Source: Enterobacter cloacae complex sp. ECNIH7 | GTDB taxonomy: Bacteria; Pseudomonadota; Gammaproteobacteria; Enterobacterales; Enterobacteriaceae | Length of the DNA: 64,000 bases | Direction of reading: 5' to 3' | NCBI RefSeq assembly: GCF_002208095.1 | Contig: NZ_CP017990.1 | Span: 248,001 to 312,000, forward strand | Part shown: positions 44,406-57,637 of the stretch, piece by piece | Position numbering within the stretch: the first letter of the stretch is position 1 | Layout of the letters: each line of letters begins with the position of its first letter | The notes under the pieces: model-generated | Databases searched by the model: none | Told to the model about the DNA's origin: nothing | What the model saw: the letters and a program-made list of their open reading frames with translations, nothing else | Program-made: the position numbers and the translations under genes

Positions 44406-44727
44406 ATCGGATAATTCCTGATGTCTGTTAGTTAACTCAAATTCTGAATCTGAGTTTAATCCGAAAAAGACGCTTAACCCGTTAATTCCTGCGGTTTATT
44501 TTAAGAAAATACGTAGTAATCCATTAATATATTTATATTATAAATTATTGATTTTTATAATTTATATATTAATGCTATTTGTCTTTCATTTCCATTTTAA
44601 CCATTAGTCCGAAAACTCCATCCCTATTTCCCCTTACGGCAAACCCACGGCACTAGTTGTGTATACTCGATTCCGCCTGAAATTCTTTTCGGGCAAATCT
44701 CCATTCATTCATTGAAGGGAAATTGTT
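44406..44727 (+). promoter_or_regulatory. AT-rich yjbE upstream region with RcsAB-like box
   Basis: A 322-base, strongly AT-rich region without genes. TAAGAAAATACGTA (44502-44515) matches about 11 of 14 positions of the RcsAB box TAAGAATATTCTTA. E. coli yjbEFGH is reported to be under Rcs control, which supports the call. The AT content also suggests H-NS binding. The transcription start was not located; GTGTATACT near 44659 is a possible -10. Confidence 0.45.
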
Positions 44728-44970
44728 ATGAAGAAAGTACTGTATGGCATTTTTGCCATATCTGCGCTTGCGGCGACATCTGTCTATGCAGCTCCGGTTC
44801 AGGTCGGGGAAGCGGCAGGTTCGGCTGCGACGTCTGCGTCTGCGGGTAGTTCTACCGCAGCCAGCGCCAGCACCGTAAGTTCAGCCGTGGGTGTCGCGCT
44901 GGCGGCAACCGGTGGCGGTGATGGCTCCAATACCGGAACCACGACCACCACGACAACCAGCACCCAGTAA
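44728..44970 (+). CDS. yjbE: Small secreted Ala/Ser/Thr-rich protein YjbE
   Basis: An 80-residue protein with a signal peptide ([21 protein letters not shown]) and a low-complexity mature part rich in Ala, Ser and Gly that ends in a Thr run. It is the first gene of yjbEFGH, an operon implicated in making or exporting an exopolysaccharide. Its exact role is unknown. Confidence 0.93.
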   Translation: MKKVLYGIFAISALAATSVYAAPVQVGEAAGSAATSASAGSSTAASASTVSSAVGVALAATGGGDGSNTGTTTTTTTSTQ

Positions 44971-44989
44971 TAGCGGGTGTTTTAATCAT

Positions 44990-45009
44990 AACCACACTTC
45001 GGTGTGGTT
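44990..45009 (+). terminator. Intra-operon hairpin between yjbE and yjbF
   Basis: AACCACAC-TTCG-GTGTGGTT is followed by ATTTCG. A UUCG-loop hairpin with a weak T run could terminate part of the transcription or protect yjbE mRNA, giving more YjbE than YjbFGH. Confidence 0.6.
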
Positions 45010-45033
45010 ATTTCGCCCCTTCGGAGAAGAGTC

Positions 45034-45672
45034 GTGAAGCGACCTGCAATCATTCTGATTTGCCTGCTGCTGCAGGCGTGCTCGGCCACCACCAAAGGGC
45101 TGGGAAACTCACTGTGGGAAAGCATGTTCGGTACACCGGGCGTGCATCTGACCGATGACGAACTTCAAAACATGCCCTATGCCAGTCAGTACATGCAGCT
45201 AAACGATGGCCCGCAGCTGTTTGTGGTGCTCGCTTTCGATGAAAACGGGCAGCAGAAATGGGTGACGCAGGATCAGGCCACCATCGTGACGCAGCATGGC
45301 CGTATCGTGAAAACCCTGTTGGGCGGCGATAACCTGCTGGAGGTGAATAATATCGCCGACGACCCGCTAATCAAGCCGAACCAGATCGCCGACGGCGTAA
45401 GCTGGACGCGCACGATGGGCTGGACCGAACATAAGCAGGTGCGTTACGCCACGGCACGCTCGACCTTCCGCTGGGACGGCACGGACAGCGTGAAAGTCGG
45501 CAGCGACGAAACCCGTGTCCGCGTGCTGGATGAAGAAGTTACCACCGACCAGGCCACCTGGCACAACCGCTTCTGGATCGACGAGGAAGGGCAGATCCGC
45601 CAGTCCCTGCAGTATCTCGGTGCCGGATTCTTCCCGGTGAAAACCACCCTGATCAAGGCGGCGAAATCATGA
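45034..45672 (+). CDS. yjbF: Exopolysaccharide operon lipoprotein YjbF
   Basis: A 212-residue lipoprotein of the YjbF/GfcB family. The lipobox LLQAC places the lipidated Cys at residue 16. The GTG start at 45034, 9-12 bases after GGAGAAG, gives the E. coli length; an in-frame extension upstream is rejected. Its stop overlaps yjbG by 4 bases. Family members accompany capsule or O-antigen-capsule export genes (compare gfcB). Confidence 0.95.
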   Translation: MKRPAIILICLLLQACSATTKGLGNSLWESMFGTPGVHLTDDELQNMPYASQYMQLNDGPQLFVVLAFDENGQQKWVTQDQATIVTQHGRIVKTLLGGDNLLEVNNIADDPLIKPNQIADGVSWTRTMGWTEHKQVRYATARSTFRWDGTDSVKVGSDETRVRVLDEEVTTDQATWHNRFWIDEEGQIRQSLQYLGAGFFPVKTTLIKAAKS

Positions 45673-46406
45673 AAACGCTCATCCACGTTGCGCTTATCGC
45701 CAGCCTCGCCGCGCCGCTGGCATGGTCCGCAGGGACTGTGAAGGTCTACACGCCGGACAGTGAAAAACCCAAAACCTTAACCCACGCTGAGCATCTGCTC
45801 GATCTCGTCGGACAGCCAAGGCTCGCCAACAGCTGGTGGCCGGGGGCAGTGATCGCTGAACGTCAGAAGACCGCTGAAGCGGAACAACAGCACAAGGCGC
45901 TCCTTGCCAGGCTGACGGGGTTAGCGGAACAGGAAGATGGCGACGACGCGGCGGCGATTAATAGCGTTGGCCAGCAGCTGCAGACGCTGAAGGTGACGGG
46001 CCGTCAGAACGTGAACCTTGATCCCGACGAAGTGCGCGTTACGGAAAAGGGTAATCCCACGCTTGAAGGGGAGTATACGCTCTGGCTGCCGGAGAAGCCG
46101 ACGACGGTGACCGTAATGGGGCTAATCAGCAGCCCGGGTAAAAAGCCCTTTACGCCCGGTCGTGACGTGGCGAGCTACCTCGACGAGCAGAGCCTGCTGA
46201 GCGGTGCCGATAACAGCTACGCCTGGGTGGTTTACCCTGACGGGCACACGCAGAAAGCCCCCGTCGCTTACTGGAATAAACGGCATATCGAACCTATGCC
46301 GGGCAGCATTATTTTTGTCGGTTTTGCCGACCATTTCTGGACGAAGGCGTATGACGGGCTTAACGCCGATATCCTTCACTCCCTGATTCAGCGGATACCG
46401 GAATAA
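45669..46406 (+). CDS. yjbG: Exopolysaccharide operon periplasmic protein YjbG
   Basis: A 245-residue protein with a signal peptide ([21 protein letters not shown]), of the YjbG/GfcC family. GfcC structures show beta-grasp domains resembling those of Wza-type exporters. It overlaps yjbF (ATGA) and yjbH (TAATG), so the three are translationally coupled. Confidence 0.94.
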   Translation: MKTLIHVALIASLAAPLAWSAGTVKVYTPDSEKPKTLTHAEHLLDLVGQPRLANSWWPGAVIAERQKTAEAEQQHKALLARLTGLAEQEDGDDAAAINSVGQQLQTLKVTGRQNVNLDPDEVRVTEKGNPTLEGEYTLWLPEKPTTVTVMGLISSPGKKPFTPGRDVASYLDEQSLLSGADNSYAWVVYPDGHTQKAPVAYWNKRHIEPMPGSIIFVGFADHFWTKAYDGLNADILHSLIQRIPE

Positions 46407-48502
46407 TGAAAAAAACCTATCTCTACAGCATGCTGGCGCTCTGCGTGAGTGCCGCCTGCCATGCAGAAACGTATCCGGCACCCATTGGCCCGTCTCAGTC
46501 AGACTTCGGCGGCGTCGGTTTACTGCAAACGCCCACCGCGCGTATGGCGCGCGAAGGGGAAATTAGCCTTAACTACCGTGATAACGACCAGTATCGCTAC
46601 TACTCCGCCTCGGTACAGATGTTCCCGTGGCTTGAAACCACGCTGCGCTATACCGACGTGCGTACGAAACAATACAGCAGCGTAGAGGCGTTCTCCGGCG
46701 ATCAGACCTACAAAGATAAAGCCTTCGACGTCAAGCTGCGCCTGTGGGAAGAGAGCTACTGGATGCCGCAGGTGTCCGTGGGCGCCAAAGATATCGGTGG
46801 TACCGGTCTGTTTGATGCGGAATACATCGTGGCCAGCAAAGCCTGGGGACCGTTCGACTTCTCGCTCGGCCTGGGATGGGGCTATCTCGGCACCAGCGGT
46901 AACGTGAAAAACCCGTTTTGCTCCTACAGCGACAAATACTGCTATCGCGATAACAGCTATAAGAAAGCGGGCTCCATTAACGGAGACCAGATGTTCCACG
47001 GTCCGGCGTCGCTGTTTGGCGGCGTAGAGTATCAAACGCCCTGGCAGCCATTACGCCTGAAGCTGGAGTATGAAGGGAATGACTACTCGCAGGACTTCGC
47101 CGGGAAGATTGAGCAGAAGAGCAAGTTTAACGTCGGCGCCATTTATCGCGTCACCGACTGGGCCGACGTTAACCTCAGCTACGAGCGCGGCAATACGGTG
47201 ATGTTTGGCTTCACGCTGCGCACCAACTTTAACGACATGCGGCCGCACTACAATGATAACGCGCGCCCTGCATACCGGCCGGAGCCGCAGGATGCGATTC
47301 TGCAGCACTCCGTGGTGGCAAACCAGCTGACGCTGCTGAAATACAATGCCGGCCTGGCGGATCCGAAGATTCAGACCAAGGGCGACACGCTTTACGTCAC
47401 CGGCGAGCAGGTAAAATACCGCGACTCACGGGAAGGGATCGAACGCGCCAACCGGATCGTGATGAACGATCTCCCGGAGGGGATCCGAACGATCCGCGTG
47501 ACGGAAAACCGTCTCAACCTGCCGCAGGTCACAACCGAAACGGACGTTGCCAGCCTCAAGCGCCATCTGGAAGGCGAGCCGCTCGGGCATGAGACCGAGC
47601 TGGTGCAAAAACGCGTAGAGCCGATCGTGCCGGAAACCACCGAGCAGGGCTGGTATATCGACAAATCGCGCTTCGATTTCCATATCGATCCGGTGCTGAA
47701 CCAGTCCGTGGGCGGGCCTGAAAACTTCTACATGTATCAGCTGGGCGTCATGGCGACGGCGGATCTGTGGCTCACCGACCACCTGCTGACCACCGGCAGC
47801 CTGTTCGGCAACATCGCCAACAACTACGACAAATTCAATTACACCAACCCGCCAAAAGACTCGACGCTGCCGCGCGTGCGCACCCGCGTGCGTGAGTATG
47901 TGCAGAACGATGCTTACGTGAACAACCTGCAGGCCAACTACTTCCAGTACTTCGGCAACGGCTTCTACGGCCAGGTGTACGGCGGGTATCTGGAAACCAT
48001 GTACGGCGGCGCGGGGGCGGAAGTGCTTTATCGTCCTGTCGACAGCAACTGGGCGTTCGGGGTGGATGCCAACTACGTCAAGCAGCGTGACTGGCGCAGC
48101 GCGCAGGACATGATGAAGTTCACCGACTACAGCGTCAAAACGGGCCATCTGACCGCCTACTGGACGCCGTCGTTCGCACCTGACGTGCTGGTGAAAGCCA
48201 GCGTCGGTCAGTACCTGGCGGGCGATAAGGGCGGCACGCTCGATATCTCTAAACACTTCGACAGCGGCGTCGTGGTGGGCGGCTACGCCACCATCACCAA
48301 CGTCTCGCCGGACGAATACGGGGAAGGGGACTTCACTAAAGGGGTCTACGTGTCGATTCCGCTGGATCTGTTCTCGTCAGGCCCAACCCGCAGCCGCGCG
48401 GCGATTGGCTGGACGCCGCTGACGCGTGACGGGGGTCAGCAGCTTGGACGTAAGTTCCAGCTGTATGATATGACGAGCGATAAGAACATTAACTTCCGCT
48501 GA
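46406..48502 (+). CDS. yjbH: Outer-membrane exopolysaccharide protein YjbH
   Basis: A 698-residue protein of the YjbH/GfcD family with a signal peptide (cleavage near CHAETYPAP). Long stretches of alternating aromatic beta-strand sequence fit a beta-barrel in the outer membrane, ending in a C-terminal aromatic (NINFR). It is probably the export or surface-anchoring component of the operon. Last gene, followed by REP palindromes. Confidence 0.94.
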   Translation: MKKTYLYSMLALCVSAACHAETYPAPIGPSQSDFGGVGLLQTPTARMAREGEISLNYRDNDQYRYYSASVQMFPWLETTLRYTDVRTKQYSSVEAFSGDQTYKDKAFDVKLRLWEESYWMPQVSVGAKDIGGTGLFDAEYIVASKAWGPFDFSLGLGWGYLGTSGNVKNPFCSYSDKYCYRDNSYKKAGSINGDQMFHGPASLFGGVEYQTPWQPLRLKLEYEGNDYSQDFAGKIEQKSKFNVGAIYRVTDWADVNLSYERGNTVMFGFTLRTNFNDMRPHYNDNARPAYRPEPQDAILQHSVVANQLTLLKYNAGLADPKIQTKGDTLYVTGEQVKYRDSREGIERANRIVMNDLPEGIRTIRVTENRLNLPQVTTETDVASLKRHLEGEPLGHETELVQKRVEPIVPETTEQGWYIDKSRFDFHIDPVLNQSVGGPENFYMYQLGVMATADLWLTDHLLTTGSLFGNIANNYDKFNYTNPPKDSTLPRVRTRVREYVQNDAYVNNLQANYFQYFGNGFYGQVYGGYLETMYGGAGAEVLYRPVDSNWAFGVDANYVKQRDWRSAQDMMKFTDYSVKTGHLTAYWTPSFAPDVLVKASVGQYLAGDKGGTLDISKHFDSGVVVGGYATITNVSPDEYGEGDFTKGVYVSIPLDLFSSGPTRSRAAIGWTPLTRDGGQQLGRKFQLYDMTSDKNINFR

Positions 48503-48508
48503 TGCTTC

Positions 48509-48580
48509 ACGCCGGGCGGCACCGCGTTTGCCCGGCCTGCTCTTTTGTAGGCCCGGTAAGCGCAGCGCCACCGGGCGAAT
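48509..48580. repeat. BIME: two REP palindromes after yjbH
   Basis: GCCGGGCGGCACCGCGTTTG with CCCGGC, then GGCCCGGTAAGCGCAGCGCC with ACCGGGC. They separate convergent yjbH and the acyltransferase gene. Confidence 0.87.
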
Positions 48581-49032
48581 CACAAGCGGCGTAGTAGCCT
48601 CGCCGGGTTACCGGCATAGACACCTTTCTCGACGATCGATTTTGTTACCACGCTCCCTGCTCCAATCACCGCACCGTCGCAGATGGATACCGCCAGAATG
48701 GTCGCTCCACTGCCTATCGAAACATCATTCCCCACGGTAATATGGCCCCAGCTCTCACGGTCAGCGTTCGGTTTCCCCTCCCGAAACATATCGTTGGCAA
48801 ACATCACGCCATGGCCAACAAAGCAACGCTGACCAATAGTGACATACTCGCAGATGAAGGTGTGCGACTGGATTTTGCAGTCGTCACCGATGCGCGTATT
48901 GCCCTGGATTTCAACAAACGGGCCGACGAATACGCCGTTGCCCAGCACACAGTCGTAAAGGTTAGCAGGCTCATATACGATCACATTGTCGCCACAGGTC
49001 ACGTTGCGAACCCCGGTTTGTTTACGCTCCAT
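48580..49032 (-). CDS. Left-handed beta-helix (hexapeptide) acyltransferase
   Basis: A 150-residue protein built of isoleucine-patch hexapeptide repeats (CVLGNGVFVGPFVEIQG, ITVGNDVSIGSGATILA, VSICDGAVIGAGSVVTKS), ending in the typical GNPARLLRRL. It resembles nucleotide-sugar N-acetyltransferases of the WlbB/WbpD/FdtC group, including the GHGVMFANDMF segment. The ATG at 49032 follows AGGAAG; an ATG eight codons upstream lacks a Shine-Dalgarno. E. coli lacks this gene between yjbH and psiE. A role in decorating a surface sugar is inference from its neighbours. Confidence 0.85.
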   Translation of the reverse strand: MERKQTGVRNVTCGDNVIVYEPANLYDCVLGNGVFVGPFVEIQGNTRIGDDCKIQSHTFICEYVTIGQRCFVGHGVMFANDMFREGKPNADRESWGHITVGNDVSIGSGATILAVSICDGAVIGAGSVVTKSIVEKGVYAGNPARLLRRL

Positions 49033-49128
49033 CGGTTTTCTTCCTACATAAAACATAATTAAAAAATATAGATCCCCGTCACATTTTTGCGTTATACAGG
49101 AACCTCGCCCTGGAGAATGAGGTGCTGT

Positions 49129-49539
49129 ATGACATCCCTGACTCGCCCGCGCGTTGAGTTCATCTCAACTATCCTCCAGACCGTGCTGAACCTCGGTCTG
49201 TTGAGCCTTGGCCTGATACTGGTCGTCTTTTTGGGTAAAGAGACGGTGCATCTTGCGGATGTACTGTTCGCCCCTGAACAAACCAGCAAATATGCGCTGG
49301 TGGAAGGCCTGGTGGTCTACTTTCTCTACTTTGAATTTATCGCCCTGATTGTGAAGTACTTTCAGTCCGGATTTCACTTCCCGCTGCGTTATTTTGTCTA
49401 CATTGGGATCACTGCGATAGTGCGGCTGATCATCGTCGATCATAAATCCCCGCTCGACGTGCTGATCTACTCGGCGGCGATCCTGCTGCTGGTGATCACC
49501 CTCTGGCTGTGCAACTCGAAGCGGCTGAAACGCGAATAA
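49129..49539 (+). CDS. psiE: Phosphate-starvation-inducible membrane protein PsiE
   Basis: A 136-residue protein with four hydrophobic segments, nearly identical to E. coli PsiE (YjbA). Its function is unknown; E. coli expression responds to phosphate starvation and CRP. The start [11 protein letters not shown] at 49129 follows GAGGTG. The divergent spacer to the acyltransferase gene is 96 bases; I could not place a convincing Pho box there. Confidence 0.95.
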   Translation: MTSLTRPRVEFISTILQTVLNLGLLSLGLILVVFLGKETVHLADVLFAPEQTSKYALVEGLVVYFLYFEFIALIVKYFQSGFHFPLRYFVYIGITAIVRLIIVDHKSPLDVLIYSAAILLLVITLWLCNSKRLKRE

Positions 49540-49563
49540 AAAAATGGCGCTCCGAAGAGCGCC
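49537..49563 (-). terminator. Terminator on the malG side, overlapping the psiE stop
   Basis: On the minus strand GGCGCTC-TTCG-GAGCGCC is followed by A and a T7-T8 run. It reads as the end of leftward mal transcription, about 200 bases beyond malG, and its T run contains the psiE stop codon. Confidence 0.8.
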
Positions 49564-49582
49564 TAACAACAGTCACAAGTTT

Positions 49583-49704
49583 ACTCTTCATATTTTACGC
49601 TGCTGATGCGTTGGCTGCGTTCGCTCACCCCAGTCACTTACTTTAGTAAGCTCGTGGGGATTCACTCACTTGCCGCCTTCCAGCACCGCAAAATATTTTG
49701 AGTA
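49583..49704. repeat. ERIC element downstream of malG
   Basis: The core CGCTCACCCCAGTCACTTAC and the downstream TAAGCTCGTGGGGATTCAC are the two conserved arms of the enterobacterial repetitive intergenic consensus (the segments targeted by ERIC-PCR primers). Total length is about 122 bases, near the usual 126. It lies inside the malG 3' untranslated region, before the terminator at 49537. Confidence 0.93.
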
Positions 49705-49761
49705 TTGGGTCAATACAATACGTCTAAAGTTGAGGGTTGCAGTGGCATAACAAAATGAAAC

Positions 49762-50652
49762 TTAACCTTTCACACCGCCCGCCGTCAGGCCGTTGACCAG
49801 CCAGCGCTGCGCCAGCAGGAACACCACGGTAATCGGGATGGCGGAAAGCACGGCCGCCGCGGCAAAGTCGCCCCACAGGTAGTTTTGCGGGTTGAGGTAT
49901 TGCTGCATACCTACGGCCAGGGTGTAGCTGTTCACATCACGCAGTAACAGTGAGGCAACCGGTACTTCGGTGATCGCAGCGATAAACGACAGGATAAACA
50001 CTACCGCCAGAATCGGCACCGACAGCGGCAGCAGCACCAGGCGGAACGCCTGCCACGGGGTTGCGCCATCCAGGGCGGCCGCTTCTTCCAGCGAGCCGTC
50101 GATAGTTTCGAAATAGCCTTTAATGGTCCATACATGCAGTGCGATACCGCCAAGATAGGCGAAGATCACGCCGCCGTGGGTGTTCAGGCCGATAAAGGGT
50201 ACGTACTGGCCCAGACGGTCAAACAGGGCATACAACGCCACCAGCGACAGCACGGCCGGGAACATCTGGAAAATCAGCATCCCTTTCAGCAGCGTCGCTT
50301 TGCCCGGGAAACGCATGCGGGCGAAGGCGTAGGCGCAGGTGGTGGAAAGCGCCACGATACCAATGGCGGTAATGCCTGCTATTTTCACCGAGTTCCACAG
50401 CCACAGCAGCACCGGGAACGGCGGCGGCGTGACGCGGCCATCCGCGTGTTCCACGCTGAAGCCCAGCGCGAGCTTCCAGTGCTCCCAGGAGATTTCGTCC
50501 GGGATCAGGCTCCCCGTCGCGAAGTTACCCGAACGCAGGGAGATGGCGATAACCATCAGCAGCGGGAACATGATCGCCGCGATGAAAATCAGCAGGCCTA
50601 AGTGCGTCGCCAGGAGGCGCAGTTTCTGAGATTTGGGTTGTACCATTGCCAT
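49762..50652 (-). CDS. malG: Maltose/maltodextrin ABC transporter permease MalG
   Basis: A 296-residue inner-membrane permease with six predicted membrane segments. The EAA loop that docks on MalK reads [15 protein letters not shown]. It pairs with MalF to form the translocation pore. It lies 14 bases after malF and is the last gene of malEFG. E. coli xylE, usually between psiE and malG, is absent. Confidence 0.98.
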   Translation of the reverse strand: MAMVQPKSQKLRLLATHLGLLIFIAAIMFPLLMVIAISLRSGNFATGSLIPDEISWEHWKLALGFSVEHADGRVTPPPFPVLLWLWNSVKIAGITAIGIVALSTTCAYAFARMRFPGKATLLKGMLIFQMFPAVLSLVALYALFDRLGQYVPFIGLNTHGGVIFAYLGGIALHVWTIKGYFETIDGSLEEAAALDGATPWQAFRLVLLPLSVPILAVVFILSFIAAITEVPVASLLLRDVNSYTLAVGMQQYLNPQNYLWGDFAAAAVLSAIPITVVFLLAQRWLVNGLTAGGVKG

Positions 50653-50666
50653 GATCGATGCCCTCC

Positions 50667-52211
50667 TTAGTCGAATTTCATACGTGTGGCTTTCAGGTTC
50701 ACAATCGCCAGAGCGCCTACCAGCAGGAAGATCAGGGTGGCAATCGCTGCCGCCAGACCGAAGTCCTGGCCGCCGCCGCCTTCGAAGGCGATACGGTAGG
50801 TGTAGCTCACGAGCAGGTCGGTATAGCCTGCTGGCGTCGTGGTGCCAAGGCGGTCCGGGCCGCCGTTGGTCAACAGCTGAATCAGCACGAAGTTGTTAAA
50901 GTTAAAGGCGAAGCTGGCAATCATCAGCGGCGTCAGCGGCTTAATGAGCAGCGGCAGCGTAATTTTAAAGAAGTTCTGGAACGGGCCCGCGCCGTCCATC
51001 GCCGAGGCTTCGTACAGATCGTCCGGGATAGCCTTCAGCAGGCCCATGCACAGGATCATCATGTACGGATAACCGAGCCAGGTGTTCACGATGATAATCA
51101 TCGAGCGAGCGGTGGTCGGGTCGCTGAACCAGGCTGGTTTGATGCCGAACAGGGCGCTCAGCATCATGTTGATTTCACCGAAGCTCTGGTTAAACAGCCC
51201 TTTGAAAATCAGAATCGAGATAAACGACGGTACGGCATACGGCAGGATCAGCAGCACGCGGTAAATCGCTTTGCCTTTCAGGGATTCCCACTGGACCAGG
51301 CAGGCAAGCACCATGCCCACGGCCACGGTCAGGATCACCGTCAACACCGAGAAGACCACCGTCCAGACGAAGATGGCGAAGAACGGCTTCTGAATGCCTT
51401 CGTCGGTAAACACACGGGTAAAGTTGTCCCAGCCGATGGTGACGGTATAGCCAGGGCTGAGCTTGTCATCACCCCATTTGCCGTCGGCAGTAATGGACTG
51501 ATAGAAACCAATGTCGTTATTCGGACGATATTTCACGCCGCTCTGGTTGTTGGTCAGCGTGCCGTCGTCCGCCAGGGTATACAGCGGCTGCGTGCCGGAG
51601 AACTGGCGCAGCGAGCTCATGGTCACCTTGCTTTCGTCTGGCAGCACGGCGGTGAGCTGGGTCAGCGCCTGACGGTTCTGGGTAATGACGCGCAGGTTGG
51701 CTCGTTCACCTTCCGGCAGGGCCTGTGCCTCTTTTAAGGCCAGCTTCTGCTCGCTGCCAAATTTGAACGCGTCGGAGACATAGTATTTGCTGCTTGCTTC
51801 GTCAGTAAGCGCTAACTTCCACTCGTTACCGTCAGGATACAGGCCGAAGTTAAAGGTCTTGCCTGCCTGATATGAGCGATCCAGCAGGACCTGCTGCGCG
51901 CGTTCCTGCGCAAGCTGGTTGGTGCTGCTGTAGTTGGTAAACGCAATGGCGATGGTACAAATCAGCGGGAACAGAACAAACAGCCCCATCCCGGCCACGC
52001 CCGGGTAGACATAGCGCCAGGCATAGGCTTTACGATTAGCGAAAATATACAGGCCAGCAGAGCTTAAAATCAGCGTCATGATGGCAAACAGATATTCCCC
52101 TTGTACGTACATTAAAACAACAAGGTAACCCACCAGCAGACACAGCAGACCTATCGCTGACCACTTCAGCGCGTCGCTTTGCCACCAGCGTTTCTTTTTA
52201 ATGACATCCAT
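50667..52211 (-). CDS. malF: Maltose/maltodextrin ABC transporter permease MalF
   Basis: A 514-residue permease with eight membrane segments and the large periplasmic P2 loop between segments 3 and 4 that contacts MalE. The EAA loop reads [15 protein letters not shown]. The length equals E. coli MalF. It is separated from malE by an inverted pair of palindromic repeats. Confidence 0.98.
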   Translation of the reverse strand: MDVIKKKRWWQSDALKWSAIGLLCLLVGYLVVLMYVQGEYLFAIMTLILSSAGLYIFANRKAYAWRYVYPGVAGMGLFVLFPLICTIAIAFTNYSSTNQLAQERAQQVLLDRSYQAGKTFNFGLYPDGNEWKLALTDEASSKYYVSDAFKFGSEQKLALKEAQALPEGERANLRVITQNRQALTQLTAVLPDESKVTMSSLRQFSGTQPLYTLADDGTLTNNQSGVKYRPNNDIGFYQSITADGKWGDDKLSPGYTVTIGWDNFTRVFTDEGIQKPFFAIFVWTVVFSVLTVILTVAVGMVLACLVQWESLKGKAIYRVLLILPYAVPSFISILIFKGLFNQSFGEINMMLSALFGIKPAWFSDPTTARSMIIIVNTWLGYPYMMILCMGLLKAIPDDLYEASAMDGAGPFQNFFKITLPLLIKPLTPLMIASFAFNFNNFVLIQLLTNGGPDRLGTTTPAGYTDLLVSYTYRIAFEGGGGQDFGLAAAIATLIFLLVGALAIVNLKATRMKFD

Positions 52212-52241
52212 GGGGTTTTTCCTCTACAACGTTTGATCTTT

Positions 52242-52328
52242 TCTCCCTCTCCTGGGGGAGAGGGCCGGGGTGAGGGCGTGCGGATAGCGCCAACCCTCAC
52301 CCTAACCCTCTCCCAAAGGGAGAGGGGA
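52242..52328. repeat. Inverted pair of CCCTCTCCC-type repeats between malE and malF, copies 4 and 5
   Basis: One copy (52242-52278) and an oppositely oriented copy (52291-52328) fill the malE-malF spacer, forming a large potential stem-loop. In E. coli the same spacer holds REP sequences that stabilise malE mRNA and keep malE expression above malFG. Here an unrelated palindrome family holds the same place. Confidence 0.88.
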
Positions 52329-52336
52329 CTACGTCA

Positions 52337-53897
<1,561 letters not shown>

Positions 53898-55007
53898 ATG
53901 GCGAGCGTACAGCTGCGTAATGTAACGAAAGCCTGGGGTGACGTTGTGGTGTCGAAAGACATCAATCTGGACATCAACGAAGGCGAATTCGTGGTGTTTG
54001 TTGGCCCATCAGGCTGTGGTAAATCTACTCTGCTGCGTATGATTGCCGGTCTTGAAACGATTACCAGCGGCGACCTGCTGATTGGTGATACCCGAATGAA
54101 CGACATCCCGCCTGCCGAACGTGGCGTCGGTATGGTGTTCCAGTCTTATGCACTCTATCCACACCTTTCCGTTGCCGAAAATATGTCCTTTGGCCTGAAG
54201 CTGGCCGGCGCGAAGAAAGAAGTCATTAACCAGCGCGTGACGCAGGTGGCGGAAGTGTTACAGCTGGCCCACCTGCTGGAGCGTAAACCAAAAGCGCTTT
54301 CCGGTGGTCAGCGTCAGCGTGTGGCGATTGGCCGTACCCTGGTGGCCGAACCGCGCGTGTTCCTGCTCGATGAACCTCTCTCTAACCTGGATGCCGCCCT
54401 GCGCGTCCAGATGCGAATTGAAATCTCCCGTCTGCACAAGCGTCTTGGCCGCACGATGATTTACGTCACCCACGATCAGGTGGAAGCGATGACCCTCGCC
54501 GACAAAATCGTGGTGCTGGATGCCGGCCGCGTGGCGCAGGTGGGTAAACCGCTGGAGCTGTACCACTACCCGGCAGACCGCTTTGTTGCGGGCTTTATTG
54601 GCTCGCCAAAGATGAACTTCCTGCCCGTCAAAGTGACCGCGACAGCCATTGAACAGGTACAGGTGGAGCTGCCAAACCGCCAGCAGGTCTGGCTGCCGGT
54701 CGACAGCGCCAACGTACAGGTCGGGGCAAACATGTCCCTCGGTATTCGTCCTGAGCACCTGCTGCCGAGCCACATCGCTGATGTGACCCTGGAAGGTGAC
54801 GTTCAGGTCGTCGAACAGCTTGGTCACGAAACACAGATTCATATCCAGATCCCCGCCATCCGTCAGAACCTGGTCTACCGCCAGAACGACGTGGTGTTGG
54901 TAGAAGAGGGTGCCACATTCGCTATCGGCTTGCCGCCAGAGCGTTGCCATCTGTTCCGTGAGGATGGCACCGCATGTCGTCGGTTGCACAAAGAGCCAGG
55001 CGTTTAA
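53898..55007 (+). CDS. malK: Maltose ABC transporter ATPase MalK
   Basis: A 369-residue ATPase that powers MalFGK2 and, when idle, binds and inhibits the activator MalT. Walker [10 protein letters not shown] is near residue 36, the signature [14 protein letters not shown] and Walker B VFLLDEP follow, and the H-loop sits in [11 protein letters not shown]. The C-terminal regulatory domain is complete. GGGAGAAGG precedes the ATG. First gene of malK-lamB-malM. Confidence 0.98.
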   Translation: MASVQLRNVTKAWGDVVVSKDINLDINEGEFVVFVGPSGCGKSTLLRMIAGLETITSGDLLIGDTRMNDIPPAERGVGMVFQSYALYPHLSVAENMSFGLKLAGAKKEVINQRVTQVAEVLQLAHLLERKPKALSGGQRQRVAIGRTLVAEPRVFLLDEPLSNLDAALRVQMRIEISRLHKRLGRTMIYVTHDQVEAMTLADKIVVLDAGRVAQVGKPLELYHYPADRFVAGFIGSPKMNFLPVKVTATAIEQVQVELPNRQQVWLPVDSANVQVGANMSLGIRPEHLLPSHIADVTLEGDVQVVEQLGHETQIHIQIPAIRQNLVYRQNDVVLVEEGATFAIGLPPERCHLFREDGTACRRLHKEPGV

Positions 55008-55042
55008 GCAATCCCAAAAGAAGACACGAAACCGACAGGTGA

Positions 55043-56389
<1,347 letters not shown>

Positions 56390-56419
56390 TTCGTTAGACC
56401 TGACGTAATGACCTGAAAA

Positions 56420-56441
56420 GAGGGGCGTAAGCCCCTCTCTC
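56420..56441 (+). terminator. Hairpin between lamB and malM
   Basis: GAGGGGC-GTAA-GCCCCTC followed by TCTCCTT lies 31 bases after lamB. It may attenuate transcription into malM. Confidence 0.7.
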
Positions 56442-56503
56442 CTTAGGGTGCTGCGCGCTATTGCCTGGCCACCGCAGTGCTCACGCTATCAGAGGTAATA
56501 ACA

Positions 56504-57457
56504 ATGAAAATGAAGAAAAGTCTCGTCGCGCTGTGCCTCTCTGCGGGGCTGTTAGCCTGTGTTCCGGCCATCTCCCTGGCAGACGTGAATTTCGTGCCAC
56601 AAAATACCAGCGCTGCGCCGGCTATCCCGGCGGCGGCCCTCCAGCAGCTGACGTGGACGCCAGTTGATCAATCCAAAACCCAGTCGACACAGCTTTCTAC
56701 GGGCGGCCAGCAGCTGAACGTACCGGGTATCACCGGGCCGGTTGCCGCCTACAGCGTGCCGGCTAACATTGGTGAGCTAACCCTGACGCTGACCAGCGAA
56801 GTGAACAAGCAAACCAGCGTATTTGCACCGAACGTGCTGATTCTGGATCAGAATCTGACGCCGTCTGCCTTCTTCCCAAGCGAGTACTTTAGCTACCAGG
56901 AGCCTGGCGTCATGAGCGCCGACCGTCTGGAAGGAAAAATGCGCCTGACGCCAGCGTTGGGACAGCAGAAGATTTATGTTCTGGTTTTCACGACTGAAAA
57001 AGATCTACAGCAGACCACTAAGCTTATCGATCCGGCAAAAGCCTACGCCAAAGGAACGGGTAACTCTGTTCCGGATATTCCGGATCCGTTAGCGCGCCAC
57101 GTCACCGACGGCCTGCTCAAACTGAAAGTCTCAACTAACAATGCGTCCAGCGTGCTGGTCGGCCCGCTGTTTGGCTCCTCCGGCACCGGCCCCGTCACCG
57201 TAGGTAACACTGCTGCACCTGTTTATACCGCGCCAGCTGCCACGGCAGCCGCACCGGTAGCGACCGCAGCACCTGCCCCGGCGAAGAAAGCCGAGCCGGT
57301 ACTGAACGACACCGAAGAGTACTTCAACAACGCCATTAAGCAGGCGGTGAAGCGCGGCGATGTCGATAAAGCGCTGAAACTGCTTGATGAAGCCGAACGT
57401 TTAGGTTCAACCACTGCCCGTTCCACCTTTATCAGCAGTGTAAAAGGCAAGGGGTAA
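56504..57457 (+). CDS. malM: Maltose operon periplasmic protein MalM
   Basis: A 317-residue periplasmic protein with signal peptide MKMKKSLVALCLSAGLLACV. Its function is unclear; it is always cotranscribed with lamB. It has an Ala/Pro-rich linker (about residues 245-275) that is longer than in E. coli (306 total), with APVATAAPAPA-type repeats before a conserved C-terminal helical domain. The start at 56504 matches the family; an upstream in-frame ATG is rejected. Confidence 0.95.
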   Translation: MKMKKSLVALCLSAGLLACVPAISLADVNFVPQNTSAAPAIPAAALQQLTWTPVDQSKTQSTQLSTGGQQLNVPGITGPVAAYSVPANIGELTLTLTSEVNKQTSVFAPNVLILDQNLTPSAFFPSEYFSYQEPGVMSADRLEGKMRLTPALGQQKIYVLVFTTEKDLQQTTKLIDPAKAYAKGTGNSVPDIPDPLARHVTDGLLKLKVSTNNASSVLVGPLFGSSGTGPVTVGNTAAPVYTAPAATAAAPVATAAPAPAKKAEPVLNDTEEYFNNAIKQAVKRGDVDKALKLLDEAERLGSTTARSTFISSVKGKG

Positions 57458-57492
57458 CCGTTTCCCCACAGTGCTGATTTGTTAGTAGTTTG

Positions 57493-57519
57493 GTGCGCCT
57501 GAGTGGGCGCACTTTTTTT
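57493..57519 (+). terminator. malK-lamB-malM operon terminator
   Basis: GTGCGCC-TGAGTG-GGCGCAC followed by seven T, 35 bases after malM. Confidence 0.95.
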
Positions 57520-57637
57520 CGTATCGGCCAGGCTGTTGCGCCCATGTTGCGATCGTGATCGTTAAATAACGTTTGGCCCCCCTCAATCCGTGTTTCTGCG
57601 ATACAATGCCATTACGTTATGTATCGGAGAGTCTGGC

